Notes under the pieces: generated by a model | The model's database searches: none | What the model saw: the letters and a program-made list of their open reading frames with translations, nothing else | What the model was told of the DNA's origin: nothing | Shown here: in pieces, positions 1 to 8,875 of the stretch | Layout: each line of letters starts with the position of its first letter | Numbering within the stretch: the stretch's first letter is position 1 | Source: an uncultured Acetobacteraceae bacterium | GTDB taxonomy: Bacteria > Pseudomonadota > Alphaproteobacteria > Acetobacterales > Acetobacteraceae | NCBI GenBank assembly: GCA_903924985.1 | Contig: CAIYDT010000136.1 | Coordinates: 1-50,544, forward strand | Length of the DNA stretch: 50,544 bases | Reading direction: 5' to 3' | Translations under genes and position numbers: made by a program

Positions 1-122
1 GGAGCATGCTTTACGAGCTGATTCCGAATATGAAGGAGGCGAGGTTGCTGCCATTGATCGAGAAATTCGCCGAGATGCTCGCCGGGGTGCCGGTGTTCAC
101 CGATACTTTCGGGATTGTGTAA
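1..122 (+). CDS. C-terminal end of an unrecognised protein (partial)
   Basis: An open frame enters from the left edge and stops at TAA 120-122, giving about 39 residues that end in TDTFGIV. The segment is amphipathic with a charged helix (KEARLLPLIEKFAEML). I do not recognise the family from this tail. It is followed at once by a decayed SDR relic, so the left edge may itself be rearranged. Reading it as a gene rests on clean coding character and a good stop position only. Confidence 0.45.
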   Translation, partial: SMLYELIPNMKEARLLPLIEKFAEMLAGVPVFTDTFGIV

Positions 123-163
123 AAATGAGGGGAGTCATGAGGTGCTACCCGGTTTTTCCGAAA

Positions 164-470
164 CAAACTCCGACCTCGCGGAGATCTTTAGCACGCTGGA
201 GGACAAAATACAACTGCGGAGCAAAAATAGCGCTGCTAACCGGCGCGGCGGCGCATCTCTTCGTCCGCGAGAACGCAAAAGCCGTCCTCACCGACATCCG
301 CGACGACCTGGGCGAGCGCGCCGCCGCCCTCCGCGAGCCTATCAGGAATCTTGTGCGAGAGGTCATAGTGGGGCCCGCTTTGGGCTTGGAGCGATCCCAG
401 GTCATCGACACCGTGATGGCAGACCACGGCCGCCTCGGCATCCTGTTCAACAATGCCGATGTTTCCTTTC
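164..470 (+). pseudogene. Decayed short-chain dehydrogenase/reductase relic
   Basis: Two reading frames together resemble the first third of an SDR. One frame carries DLAEIFSTLEDK (from about 164), a typical SDR N-terminus. A second frame from about 221 carries KIALLTGAAA, then FVRENAKAVLTDIRDDLGER, and later DHGRLGILFNNADVS (about 420-467). The Rossmann glycine motif is cut (TGAAA joins directly to HLFVREN, where GIG should lie), the usual NNAG reads NNAD, and everything after it, including the YxxxK site, is gone. I infer a frameshifted, internally deleted and 3'-truncated gene. The open frame over it (125-589) is unlikely to encode a working protein. Confidence 0.65.
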
Positions 471-677
471 TGGAGTGTGTCCGATTGTTCGTGTGGCTCC
501 GTGGCGGGGCAAATCGTACAGTGAACCGGGCCCCGGACCATCAAGTACCAACCGGAAAACCACCCCGATTGACATTTTTTAACATTTAAGTTAGTAAAAT
601 TACCATGGACCACACGGCGGCACCCACCCCCCCGGCCGAACCCGCCCGATCCCCCCAAAGATCGGTCCGGTCCCACC

Positions 678-1367
678 ATGCCGGAGCGTCTCGCCGCCCT
701 GCTCCAGGTCGTCCGCGTCCTGCTCGGCCACGGCCGCCGCCTCGTGGAAACTGCCACCGCCGGTGCCGCCAGCCCACCATTCGCCATCGTCGCCGCCGTC
801 CTCGGCACCTACAACCTCCCGTCCATCCTCGCCCGCCTCCAGCGCGGCATCCTGCGCCTCATCGCTCTGGAAAATTATCTGCTCGCCCGAGCCGAAAAAG
901 GCCGCGACATCGCCTTCGTGGCACCGCGCGACCGCGCGCCGGCCAGCCCACCGGAAGAACCCCAGCCCGCCCGCACGCCAGCGCCGCCCAGGCGCCACCG
1001 CTTCGATCCGGACGCACTCCACATCCCCACCCTGAAAGAACTCGAAGCCGAGGTGCGCCGCCGCCCGATCGGCCGCACCATCGCCTACATCTGCATGGAC
1101 CTCGCCGTCATCCCCGGCTTCTGCACCGGCGCTTTCTGGAACGACATATTCCAGACGCTCCAGGACTACGGCGGCAGCCTCAGCGCGCTCTATGCGGTGC
1201 GCGGCCGGCGGGAAAGCGCGTACCGGCAGGAGCGGGACAGACGCCCGGACACCTGGGACTGGGACTGGCGGGACCTGCGACCACCGACGGTCCGACAGGT
1301 GCTCGGCTGCCTGATCGGGGAGGCTCCAACGCTGGACCCACCCGGCCCGCGCGCGGCCGCGGCCTGA
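678..1367 (+). CDS. Hypothetical protein, 229 aa, Pro/Arg-rich linker
   Basis: ATG at 678 opens a 229-residue frame with good codon bias and no competing gene on the other strand. The N-terminal 75 residues are helical and partly hydrophobic (LAALLQVVRVLLGHG, FAIVAAVLGTYNLPSILARL). A Pro/Ala-rich linker follows at about 85-110, then a conserved-looking block with RRRPIGRTIAYICMDLAVIPGF and FWNDIFQTLQDYGGSL. The protein ends in a charged tail. I recognise no catalytic motif. The style resembles lineage-restricted hypothetical proteins of Acetobacteraceae, which is recollection and not a search result. A 953-codon frame over it (605-3466) is a GC-driven shadow of the minus-strand genes downstream. 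Confidence 0.7.
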   Translation: MPERLAALLQVVRVLLGHGRRLVETATAGAASPPFAIVAAVLGTYNLPSILARLQRGILRLIALENYLLARAEKGRDIAFVAPRDRAPASPPEEPQPARTPAPPRRHRFDPDALHIPTLKELEAEVRRRPIGRTIAYICMDLAVIPGFCTGAFWNDIFQTLQDYGGSLSALYAVRGRRESAYRQERDRRPDTWDWDWRDLRPPTVRQVLGCLIGEAPTLDPPGPRAAAA

Positions 1368-1464
1368 GGCAATCTCCCGACCTTCACCGCACCCTCGCGG
1401 CTGAGGGCGTTTTCGCGTGCCTACCCGCCCGATCGCGTGCCGCCCGTCGCCAGAGCGCTTTCAG

Positions 1465-1484
1465 GCTGACCGTAAACGGTCAGC
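1465..1484. terminator. Perfect 9-bp hairpin between convergent genes
   Basis: GCTGACCGT at 1465-1473 is the exact reverse complement of ACGGTCAGC at 1476-1484. It lies between the ends of the hypothetical gene (1367, plus) and the DMT transporter (1553, minus). A T-rich stretch (TTATTGTTTTAT) follows on the plus strand about ten bases on, so it may act as a terminator for the plus-strand gene. Confidence 0.4.
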
Positions 1485-1506
1485 GCGATCCGCCTTATTG
1501 TTTTAT

Positions 1507-1554
1507 AGAGCGGATTCACGCGTCCGCACAGAACGCTCTCCCGCGATCCGCTCT
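1507..1554. repeat. Inverted repeat AGAGCGGAT / ATCCGCTCT
   Basis: AGAGCGGAT at 1507-1515 is mirrored exactly by ATCCGCTCT at 1546-1554, 30 bases apart. The right arm runs into the stop codon of the DMT gene (1553-1555). It could be a dispersed palindromic unit or part of a bidirectional termination region. I saw no second copy in this window. Confidence 0.4.
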
Positions 1555-2449
1555 AAGCGCGTCGCGTCCGCGACCACCCCAGCCACAAACCCGCTGCGAT
1601 CACGACCCCGGACCCAACCCATGTCACCGCGTCCGGCAACTGCCCAAACACCATGAACCCCACGGCCACGGATCCGAGCAGTTGGAAATACTGAAACGGC
1701 GCGATGATATTGGCCGGCGCGTAGGCCAGCGCCCGTACCACGCAGTAATGCCCCGCCCCGCCCAAAATCCCGAGCAGGCAGAACAGCCCGAAATCCCGGA
1801 AACTCACGGGGAACTTACCCACGAAGGGCAGCACCACCAGCATCGCCACCGCTCCAAAAGCCGAACTGTAGAAGGTCGTCGTCGCCGGCGGGTCGATCCC
1901 GGCCCCCATCCGGGTCAGGATTTGGTAGACCGCGAAGCAGGTCGCGCTGCCCACCAGCAGCAGGGACGATGGATGAAAAACCGAACTCCCCGGCCGGATC
2001 ACGATCAGCACGCCGATGAAGCCCACCACGATGGCCAGGCCGTGCCCCAAAGACGTGCGCTCCCCCAGCATCGGCCAGGCCAACAATGCCACGATCAGCG
2101 GCCCGAGCATCCCGATCGCGGCGGCGTCGGCCAGCGGGATGTAGACAATGGCGGCGACGAAGAAGCAGTTGGACAGGCACTGGATCATCGACCGAGCCAG
2201 CTGCAACCGGGGCTGCCGGGTGATGAACATACGCACCCCGCTGGAGGGCAGGAAGGCCATCATGGTGAAGACGACGTGGCCGAAGAAGCGGGCCCAGGAC
2301 ACCTCCAGCGTGTTGTAATCCCGACCCAAAATCTTGGCGGCGGCGTTCATGAAGGGGAACATCGTCCCCGCCAGACACATCAACCCAATGCCCACCAGCA
2401 CCCGCCACCGCTCGGGGACGGGCCGGGCAAAAACCGACAAACCCCGCAT
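1553..2449 (-). CDS. DMT-superfamily (EamA) inner-membrane transporter
   Basis: The 298-residue protein is almost entirely hydrophobic, with about ten membrane segments in two repeated halves (about 18-150 and 160-292), as in EamA transporters. The first half has the family-typical stretch LCLAGTMFPFMNAAAKIL; the second includes VGSATCFAVYQILTRM. Such proteins usually export metabolites or amino acids, but the substrate here cannot be told. The ATG (2447-2449) abuts the stop of the PiT gene (2450-2452), so it is probably the last gene of the DUF47-PiT-DMT transcript. Any link to phosphate is positional only. Confidence 0.85.
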   Translation of the reverse strand: MRGLSVFARPVPERWRVLVGIGLMCLAGTMFPFMNAAAKILGRDYNTLEVSWARFFGHVVFTMMAFLPSSGVRMFITRQPRLQLARSMIQCLSNCFFVAAIVYIPLADAAAIGMLGPLIVALLAWPMLGERTSLGHGLAIVVGFIGVLIVIRPGSSVFHPSSLLLVGSATCFAVYQILTRMGAGIDPPATTTFYSSAFGAVAMLVVLPFVGKFPVSFRDFGLFCLLGILGGAGHYCVVRALAYAPANIIAPFQYFQLLGSVAVGFMVFGQLPDAVTWVGSGVVIAAGLWLGWSRTRRA

Positions 2450-3457
2450 TCAGGAAAACAGCCGAGCGACAGCGTAAGTCAGGGCCGCGATCGCGGCGGA
2501 GGCCGGGATGGTCAGGATCCAGGCGATGACGATGTTCCCCGCCACGCCCCAGCGCACGGCGGATGTCCGTCTGGCCGCACCGACGCCCACGATGGCGCCG
2601 GTGATGGTGTGGGTGGTGGAGACTGGCACGCCCATGTAGGTCGCCAGAAACAGCGTGATGGCGCCTCCCGTCTCAGCGCAGAATCCCTGCACCGGCGTCA
2701 GGCGCGTGATCTTCGATCCCATGGTGTGCACGATCCGCCAGCCGCCCAGCAGCGTACCCAGGGCCATCGCCGCCTGGCAGCTCAGCACCACCCACAGCGG
2801 CACATGGAAGGCACCGTCCAACAGCCCCTGGGAATACAGCAGCACGGCGATGATCCCCATCGTCTTCTGCGCGTCGTTGCCGCCGTGCCCCAGGGAGTAG
2901 AAGGACGCGGAAACGAACTGCAGCCAGCGAAAACTGTTGTCCACCACGAAGGGGGTGGTGCGCGCGAACAGCCACGACACGAGCAGCACCAAGACCAGCG
3001 CCAGCACCAACCCCAGCGCGGGGGACAGCACGATAGCGGCCAGCGTCTTGCCCAACCCCGACCAGACAATGGCGCTGAAACCGGCTTTGGCGGTGCCGGC
3101 GCCCACGATGCCCCCCACCAGCGCGTGCGAGCTCGACGACGGTATGCCCAGTCCCCAGGTGATTACGTTCCAGGCGATCGCGCCGCCCAACGCGCCGAAG
3201 ATCACCGTGGGATCCATGATCGCGGTGTCCACGATGCCGGTGCCGATGGTCTGCGCCACGTGCAGCCCGAAGAAGGCGAAGGCGATGAAGTTGAAGAATG
3301 CGGCCCAGACCACCGCGAATTGCGGCCGCAGTACCCGGGTGGACACGATGGTCGCGATGGAATTGGCCGCGTCGTGCAGCCCGTTCAGGAAGTCGAACAG
3401 CAGCGCCACGGCCACCAGGCCGTAGAGCAGCGGCAGAGCGAGCGCGGCCTCAGACAT
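2450..3457 (-). CDS. pit: PiT-family inorganic phosphate transporter
   Basis: The 335-residue polytopic protein shows both PiT signature repeats: FDFLNGLHDAANSIAT near the N-terminus and SLGHGGNDAQKTMG in the second half. These Asn/Asp-containing motifs bind phosphate and cation in low-affinity, H+- or Na+-coupled transport. The length is at the short end of the family, as is common in alphaproteobacterial PiT proteins. It overlaps the upstream DUF47 gene by 8 bp, the usual pairing of this transporter with its PhoU-like partner. The call is firm; metal-phosphate versus free phosphate is not resolved. Confidence 0.93.
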   Translation of the reverse strand: MSEAALALPLLYGLVAVALLFDFLNGLHDAANSIATIVSTRVLRPQFAVVWAAFFNFIAFAFFGLHVAQTIGTGIVDTAIMDPTVIFGALGGAIAWNVITWGLGIPSSSSHALVGGIVGAGTAKAGFSAIVWSGLGKTLAAIVLSPALGLVLALVLVLLVSWLFARTTPFVVDNSFRWLQFVSASFYSLGHGGNDAQKTMGIIAVLLYSQGLLDGAFHVPLWVVLSCQAAMALGTLLGGWRIVHTMGSKITRLTPVQGFCAETGGAITLFLATYMGVPVSTTHTITGAIVGVGAARRTSAVRWGVAGNIVIAWILTIPASAAIAALTYAVARLFS

Positions 3458-4094
3458 GCTCGATGACGATGCTCTCGATTTGATTCGCGGCGTCGTCGAA
3501 GCGGTCCACGGTGCGTTCCAACTGATCCAGTATCTCGCGCGAGGCGATGAAGCGTAGGGCCTCGCCGCCTTGGCAGCGGCGGAACAGGTCGGTCACGCCG
3601 GCTTCGTGCACATCGTCGGCCTCGCTCTCCACGCGGCGGATCTGCTCGCAGATTTCGTTGATGCGGGCGGCGTTGGGGCTGATGCGGGTCAGAAGGGGGA
3701 CGGCCTCGCGCAGCAGGATGGCGCAGCGCAGGATCGCGTCGCCCATGCGCTGGAAGTCGGGGTCGAATTCGGTGACCTCGAACAGCATGATGGCTTTCGC
3801 GGTCTTCTTCATCTGGTCGATGGAATCGTCCATGCAACTGATCAGCGCCTGGATGTCGCCCCGGCCGAAAGGGGTGACGAAGGTGCGCCGGACGGCCTGC
3901 ACAACCTCCCGCGTGATGACGTCGGCGTCGTCCTCGGCCGCGAGCACGGCGGGGTAGTGGCGCCGCACCGCGTCGCCGCCATTCAGCATCTCCCGCAGTT
4001 GCTCCGCGCCGCGGACGATGGCGTCGGCGTGGCGGGCGTACATGTCGAAGAAGCGCTCTTCGCGGGGCATCAATAGGCGGAACCAGCGAAACAC
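3450..4094 (-). CDS. DUF47 / PhoU-like phosphate transport accessory protein
   Basis: This is a 214-residue, all-helical, acidic protein starting FRWFRLLMPREERFFDMY, typical of DUF47 (TIGR00153) proteins. Regions such as EADDVHEAG and ALISCMDDSIDQMKK match the helical-bundle metal-binding segments of this PhoU-related family. The start is a GTG at 4092-4094; a later Met (residue 9) would cut the conserved N-terminus, so GTG is preferred. It overlaps pit by 8 bp, and the pair is thought to act together in phosphate uptake control. The 136 bp upstream is shared with the divergent SDR gene and would hold both promoters. Confidence 0.9.
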   Translation of the reverse strand: MFRWFRLLMPREERFFDMYARHADAIVRGAEQLREMLNGGDAVRRHYPAVLAAEDDADVITREVVQAVRRTFVTPFGRGDIQALISCMDDSIDQMKKTAKAIMLFEVTEFDPDFQRMGDAILRCAILLREAVPLLTRISPNAARINEICEQIRRVESEADDVHEAGVTDLFRRCQGGEALRFIASREILDQLERTVDRFDDAANQIESIVIEHV

Positions 4095-4230
4095 CCGGTG
4101 TGTCCTTCCTCTCGGTTTCGAGGTGGCAATACCGCCCCGTCATGGGTTTGTCATTCGCTTTGGCCGCGCTTCCCCCCTGGGGGGTGTTATGGCAGCGTTG
4201 CGCCACGAACAATAAATGGGAGGAACGACA

Positions 4231-4974
4231 ATGAGGCTCGCGGGCAAAGTCGCCATCGTCTCGGGCGCGGCATCCGGCATGGGTGCCGCCACGGCGCGCA
4301 TGTTCGCGCGCGAAGGCGCCAAGGTCGTCATCGCCGATGTGATGGAGCATGAGGGCAAGCTGGTGGCGGACTCCATCGGGGACGCCGCCTTGTTCCAGCG
4401 CCTGGACGTGACCGATGAGGCCAACTGGGCCGACGTCGTGGCCGCCACGGTGCGACATTTCGGCAAGCTGAACGTCCTGGTAAACAACGCCGGCGTGTCG
4501 GGCAGCGCCGAGCAGGATCTGTATAGTACGGACGCGTGGAACCGGATCATGGGGATCAATGCGACGGGTGTGTTCCTGGGGCTGAAACACGGCATCAAGT
4601 CGATGATTGAGGGCGGCGGTGGTTCGATCGTCAACCTGTCCTCCATTGCCGGCATCATTGGGTCGGAGGGCATTCACATGGCCTACAACGCCTCTAAGGC
4701 GGCGGTGCGGCTGATGACCAAGTCGGTGGCGGTGCAGCATGCCAAGGACGGGATCCGCTGCAACTCGGTGCATCCCGGCATCATGCCCGCCATGCGCACC
4801 TCCGGCCGAACCGCCGAACCCGAGGTGCGGGCCAAGCGCATGAACGTCATCCCGATGCGCCGGCCGGGGGAGGTCGATGAGGTCGCCTACGCCATTCTGT
4901 TCCTGGCGTCCGACGAGTCGTCCTACATCACCGGATCGGAAATCCATGTGGATGGCGGGGCGATCGCGATCTGA
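4231..4974 (+). CDS. SDR-family NAD(P)-dependent oxidoreductase
   Basis: A 247-residue classical SDR. Visible features: SGAASGMG cofactor loop (11-18), acidic end of beta-2 (IADV, suggesting NAD), NNAG (85-88), catalytic Ser138, Tyr152 and Lys156 (YNASK), and the C-terminal YITGSEIHVDGG. The in-frame ATG at 4216 is rejected because GGAGG lies inside it and is correctly spaced for ATG 4231. The acyl-CoA dehydrogenase gene follows 11 bp downstream, so the two are probably co-transcribed. A 3-hydroxyacyl-type or alcohol substrate is likely from context, but not proven. Confidence 0.9.
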   Translation: MRLAGKVAIVSGAASGMGAATARMFAREGAKVVIADVMEHEGKLVADSIGDAALFQRLDVTDEANWADVVAATVRHFGKLNVLVNNAGVSGSAEQDLYSTDAWNRIMGINATGVFLGLKHGIKSMIEGGGGSIVNLSSIAGIIGSEGIHMAYNASKAAVRLMTKSVAVQHAKDGIRCNSVHPGIMPAMRTSGRTAEPEVRAKRMNVIPMRRPGEVDEVAYAILFLASDESSYITGSEIHVDGGAIAI

Positions 4975-4985
4975 AAGGGTGTAGC

Positions 4986-6185
4986 GTGGATTTTGGCCTC
5001 TCCCCCGAACACGCCCGCCTGCGGGACCGCTGCCTGGAGCTGGCGGCGGATTTCGCCACGCGTTCGGCGGCGCATGACCGGGAGGCGTCGCACCCCACCG
5101 AGAATTACGACATCCTGCGGCGCGAAGGCTTTCTGTCCCTGACGGTACCGAAGGCGCTCGGCGGGCAGGGGATCAGCTTCCTCGGTCACACGCTGGCGTA
5201 TGAGGCACTGGGCCAGGGCTGCCCCTCCACCGCGCTGTCGTTCAACATGCACGCGTCCGTGGTGAACCCGGTGCTGGAAAGCCCGGAGGTGTCGGATGCC
5301 ACCAAACGGTACATCGCCGATCTCGTGGTCAATCGACGCAAACTGATCGGAGGCAACTTCTCCGAACCTGGCCATACCTCGCTGATCGGGGAGCGTCCGC
5401 TGACCGCCAGAGCGACCAGGGTGCCCGGCGGCTACAAGCTAACCGCTCGGAAAATGTTCGCCTCCATGCTGGAGGCCACCGACTACGTGATGGTGCTGGC
5501 CTATCCCGATGGGGAAACCACCGCGACCGCAGGCGCGCTCATGCTGGTGCCGCGCGGCGCGCCGGGTCGGAGCGTGAACGCCAACTGGGACGTGCTGGGC
5601 ATGCGCGCCACCCGTAGCGACTCGCTGCTGCTGGACGACTGCCTCGTCGATGAACGGGCGGCGCTGCTGTGGACCGACGACCTGCGGACGTTTCGGCGCA
5701 GCTATTTCAACTGGTTCTGGGGTTCCTACACCGCCGTCTACCTGGGCGTCGCCGTCGCGGCCTACGACGAACTGCGGCGAGTCGTGCGGGATCGCCAGCC
5801 CGAGGGATACGCCCAGCCGCTGGCCTATCACCCCGACGTCCGCCGCCACGTCGCCGAACTGTCCGCCGACCTCGAAGCCGCCCGCCTGATCGTCTACCGC
5901 TCGGCGTGGCTGAGCGACCGGGATGGCCCGACGGACGAGACCACGGCCGCGCTGTATCGCGCGAAATACGCGGTGGGGGAGGCGGTGGGCCGCATCACCC
6001 GCGTCGCGCTGACGCTGGGCGGGGCGCACGCCATCTTCAAGGGGTCCCGGCTGGAGCAGTTGTTCCGCGACGGCGCGCCGGGGGCGATCCAACCGCCGCC
6101 ATCCGATTTTTGCTTATGGAACATGGGGATCTACGAGCTGGGGCTGGACCCGGCCGCAGTTCAGCCGCCGATTATGCCTAAATAA
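4986..6185 (+). CDS. Acyl-CoA dehydrogenase family flavoprotein
   Basis: The 399-residue protein has the three-part ACAD layout: helical N-domain (MDFGLSPEHARLRDR to about 115), beta middle domain (GGNFSEPGHTS at about 120-130, then GMRATRSDS, an FAD/substrate-loop-like motif) and helical C-domain (about 240-385). Translation starts at GTG 4986. FSEPG replaces the usual SEPxAGSD segment, and the C-terminus (GAPGAIQPPPSDF) differs from fatty-acid ACADs. It may therefore act on an unusual acyl-CoA or be a flavin monooxygenase of the ACAD fold. It is likely in operon with the SDR upstream. Confidence 0.87.
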   Translation: MDFGLSPEHARLRDRCLELAADFATRSAAHDREASHPTENYDILRREGFLSLTVPKALGGQGISFLGHTLAYEALGQGCPSTALSFNMHASVVNPVLESPEVSDATKRYIADLVVNRRKLIGGNFSEPGHTSLIGERPLTARATRVPGGYKLTARKMFASMLEATDYVMVLAYPDGETTATAGALMLVPRGAPGRSVNANWDVLGMRATRSDSLLLDDCLVDERAALLWTDDLRTFRRSYFNWFWGSYTAVYLGVAVAAYDELRRVVRDRQPEGYAQPLAYHPDVRRHVAELSADLEAARLIVYRSAWLSDRDGPTDETTAALYRAKYAVGEAVGRITRVALTLGGAHAIFKGSRLEQLFRDGAPGAIQPPPSDFCLWNMGIYELGLDPAAVQPPIMPK

Positions 6186-6336
6186 TAAACATATATTTCG
6201 AGAAAATGGCTATAAAATAATCTGAAATATGTTTATCGTAAGTATTGCACACTAAACGCACAAATGCGTATGCTGCACTGCACAATGTATCTGGCGGCCA
6301 TCCTCGGCCACCTCTTTCCAATGCAGGAGATCGCAT
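6186..6336 (+). promoter_or_regulatory. AT-rich leader with candidate promoter and palindromes ahead of the importer operon
   Basis: This is the most AT-rich stretch nearby. A sigma70-like pair TTGCAC (6245-6250) and TATGCT (6269-6274) is separated by 18 bp. Inside the spacer, ACGCA (6256-6260) mirrors TGCGT (6265-6269). Upstream, TAAACATAT (6186-6194) is exactly mirrored by ATATGTTTA (6227-6235). AGGAG at 6325-6329 is the ribosome site for ATG 6337. I infer the main promoter of the ABC transporter operon with possible operators; no regulator gene lies next to it. Confidence 0.5.
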
Positions 6337-7920
6337 ATGCCTTCCGCCCGCCTTCCTTCTTTTCTGGCCGCTGTAGCGCTTACCCTAGGTCTGACCGGTG
6401 CTGCCCAGGCCGAGTCGGTCCTGACGGTTGGCATGACAGCCGGCGACATACCGGTGACCACCGGTAACCCCGATCAGGGCTTCGAGGGGTTCCGCTTCGT
6501 CGGTTACAACCTGTACGACGCGCTTGCGCTATGGGACCTGTCGTCCCGCGACAAGGCGTCCGACATCAAGCCCGGCCTTGCCACCAGTTGGGAGATCGAC
6601 CCCAACAACAAGCGCCGCTGGATTTTCCATCTGCGGGAGGGTGTGAAATTCCACGACGGTTGCGCCTTCACGGCCGACGACGTGGTCTGGAACATGGCGC
6701 GCGTCACCGACCCCAAGGCGCCGCAATATTTCACCCAGCAGATGGCGCTATCCCGAGCCTACACAACGAATTTTGAGTCGATCGAGAAGATCGACGACCA
6801 CACCGCCGCGATTACCACCAAGGTGGTGGAGTCCCTGTTTCCCTACTCCATGTCCTACATTCTGATGATCAGCCGCTGCAAAGCTGAGGCGCTGAAATAC
6901 GACTGGAACGCTTACGCGAACGACCCATCCGGCACCGGCCCGTATCGTTTCAGCCGCATGGTCCCGCATGAGCGGTTGGAGCTACTGCCCAACAAGGATT
7001 ATTGGGACGCCAAGCGGGTGCCGCACCATGATAAGTTGGTGCTGTTGCCAATGCCCGAAGCGGCAACACGCGCCGCGGCGCTGATGACGGGACAGGTGAA
7101 TTTCATCGAGGCACCCTCGCCGGATACCATTCCCCGCCTGAAATCCGCCGGGATGCAGATCGTAACCAATAAATACCCGCACAACTGGCCGTTCATCCTG
7201 AATTTCACCCGTGGACCGATGACCGATATCCGGGTGCGGCGGGCCGCCAATCATGCGCTGAACAGGGCTGAGTTCGTCGAACTGCTCAACGGTATGGCGA
7301 TCGAGGGCTACACCACGATGCCGCCGGGTTCGCCCTATTACGGCAATCCCGTGAAATACGAATACAATCCGGACAAGGCGAAGGCACTGCTGAGAGAAGC
7401 CGGCTGCATGCCCTGCAAGCTGACGCTGGCGATTTCCACGTCGGGGTCTGGGCAAATGCAACCGCTGCCAATGAACGAATTGTTCAAGGCGCAGTTGGAG
7501 GCGGTTGGGTTCCAGATCGAATTCAAGGTCATGGACTGGAACAGCCTGATCGAGATCGCCCGCTCGGGTGTGGCGAAATACCCCGAGATTGACGGGTACA
7601 ACGGTTCACGCGGGCTGCTGGATCCGCTCAGCGCGCTGATTAAGCCAGTATGGAAATTCCATTGGTCGCCAGCCGGCGCGAATTGGGGGCACTTCTACGA
7701 TCCGGAAGCGGAAACCCTGATCACCGATATTCTGAACGAGTTCGACGCCGAAAAACGCCTGGAACTTCTGACCAAATTGCATGAACTGCACAGCGAAAAG
7801 GCGCTGATGATTTTCGTGGTGCACGACATCAACCCTCGGGCCTTATCGCCGAAACTCAAGGGCTTCGTGCAGGCCCAGAACTGGTTCCAGGATCTGACGC
7901 CGATCGAGGTGATGCCATGA
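6337..7920 (+). CDS. Peptide/opine-type ABC transporter substrate-binding protein (SBP_bac_5)
   Basis: The 527-residue protein has a Sec signal peptide (residues 1-25, cleavage after AAQA) and the extracellular family-5 binding-protein fold. Recognisable segments are FEGFRFVGYNLYDAL, KPGLATSWEIDP, WIFHLREGVKFHDG and FTADDVVWN, then GTGPYRF and a C-terminal hinge. It would capture a small organic or peptide-like ligand in the periplasm for the permeases next door. AGGAG sits 7 bp before the ATG. The stop overlaps the next gene by 4 bp (ATGA), so it heads a tight five-gene operon. The ligand is unknown, and family 5 covers far more than peptides. Confidence 0.93.
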   Translation: MPSARLPSFLAAVALTLGLTGAAQAESVLTVGMTAGDIPVTTGNPDQGFEGFRFVGYNLYDALALWDLSSRDKASDIKPGLATSWEIDPNNKRRWIFHLREGVKFHDGCAFTADDVVWNMARVTDPKAPQYFTQQMALSRAYTTNFESIEKIDDHTAAITTKVVESLFPYSMSYILMISRCKAEALKYDWNAYANDPSGTGPYRFSRMVPHERLELLPNKDYWDAKRVPHHDKLVLLPMPEAATRAAALMTGQVNFIEAPSPDTIPRLKSAGMQIVTNKYPHNWPFILNFTRGPMTDIRVRRAANHALNRAEFVELLNGMAIEGYTTMPPGSPYYGNPVKYEYNPDKAKALLREAGCMPCKLTLAISTSGSGQMQPLPMNELFKAQLEAVGFQIEFKVMDWNSLIEIARSGVAKYPEIDGYNGSRGLLDPLSALIKPVWKFHWSPAGANWGHFYDPEAETLITDILNEFDAEKRLELLTKLHELHSEKALMIFVVHDINPRALSPKLKGFVQAQNWFQDLTPIEVMP

Positions 7921-8873
7921 TCAACCTGTTTATCGGCAGGGTATTCTACGCGTTACCGATCGCGTTCGGCGTCAGCATCGTCTGCTTTTCCTTGGTATAT
8001 CTGGCGCCCGGCGATCCGCTGCAGACCATTCTGCCGTCGGATGCCTCGGCCGAGACCATTGCGTTGGTAAAGGCTGCCTATGGGTTCGACCAGCCCTTGC
8101 CGATTCAATTCCTGAAATGGCTCGGCCGTGTGCTGGTCGGCGATTTCGGGCAATCGATCGCCACTCGCCGGCCGGTGATCCTGGAGGTCATGGGCGCCCT
8201 GCATAACACTGCTACGCTAGCCTTGTTCGCGGTTCCCATCGCGTTTTCCACCGGCTTCACGATGGGCGCCATCGCCGGTTGCTTTCCCGGCAAGTGGATC
8301 GACCGTCTGTTGACTGGAACGGCCGTTATCGGCGTCAGCCTGCCGAATTATTGGTTCGGCATCGTGCTGGTCATTCTCTTTGCCGTCGAGGCCATGGTAC
8401 TCCCTGCCACCGGCATGGGTGCCAACGGCTCCGACGGTTTCTGCATCCTGCGCTGGGCCGATGCCCGCTTCATGGTGCTGCCGGTGATAACCCTGTCGAT
8501 GGTGCCGATCGGCATCATCGCCCGCACCACACGGGCGGCGGTGGCGGAGGTGATGAACCAGGATTTCGTCATCACCCTGCGCGCCAAAGGCCTGAGTGAG
8601 CCGGCCGTGATCCGCCATGTGCTGAAGAATGCCCTGCCGCAGGTGCTGGCCGTGATGGGCCTGCAGTTCGGCTACCTCATGGGGGGATCGATCCTGGTGG
8701 AGACCGTCTTCACCTGGCCCGGCAGCGGCTTCTTGCTCAGCAAGGCCATCATCAACCGGGATGTGCCGGTGTTGCAGGGAACCATCCTGCTTTTGGCTTT
8801 GGTTTTCGTCGCTACCAACCTGCTGGTCGATCTGCTGCAATCCTTGATCGATCCGCGCATCAGGCGGACCTGA
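7917..8873 (+). CDS. ABC transporter permease, DppB/OppB type
   Basis: The 318-residue membrane protein has about six transmembrane segments and a large periplasmic loop after segment 1 (APGDPLQTILPSDASAE), the hallmark of OppB/DppB subunits. The cytoplasmic EAA loop that contacts the ATPase is at about 220-245 (FVITLRAKGLSEPAVIRH). It ends with the family-typical LLQSLIDPRIR. It starts inside the previous stop (ATGA overlap) and is separated by 2 bp from the second permease, so stoichiometric co-expression is expected. Confidence 0.94.
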   Translation: MINLFIGRVFYALPIAFGVSIVCFSLVYLAPGDPLQTILPSDASAETIALVKAAYGFDQPLPIQFLKWLGRVLVGDFGQSIATRRPVILEVMGALHNTATLALFAVPIAFSTGFTMGAIAGCFPGKWIDRLLTGTAVIGVSLPNYWFGIVLVILFAVEAMVLPATGMGANGSDGFCILRWADARFMVLPVITLSMVPIGIIARTTRAAVAEVMNQDFVITLRAKGLSEPAVIRHVLKNALPQVLAVMGLQFGYLMGGSILVETVFTWPGSGFLLSKAIINRDVPVLQGTILLLALVFVATNLLVDLLQSLIDPRIRRT

Positions 8874-8875
8874 CC

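Noticed and set aside
605..3466. A 953-codon plus-strand open frame
   Set aside because: It is Arg/Pro/His-rich nonsense opposite two clear membrane transporter genes (DMT and PiT) and overlaps the hypothetical gene in another frame; it is a GC-skew shadow.
3385..4947. A 520-codon minus-strand frame over DUF47 and the SDR
   Set aside because: It is antisense to the SDR and in the wrong frame for DUF47 and PiT, both of which have strong family motifs.
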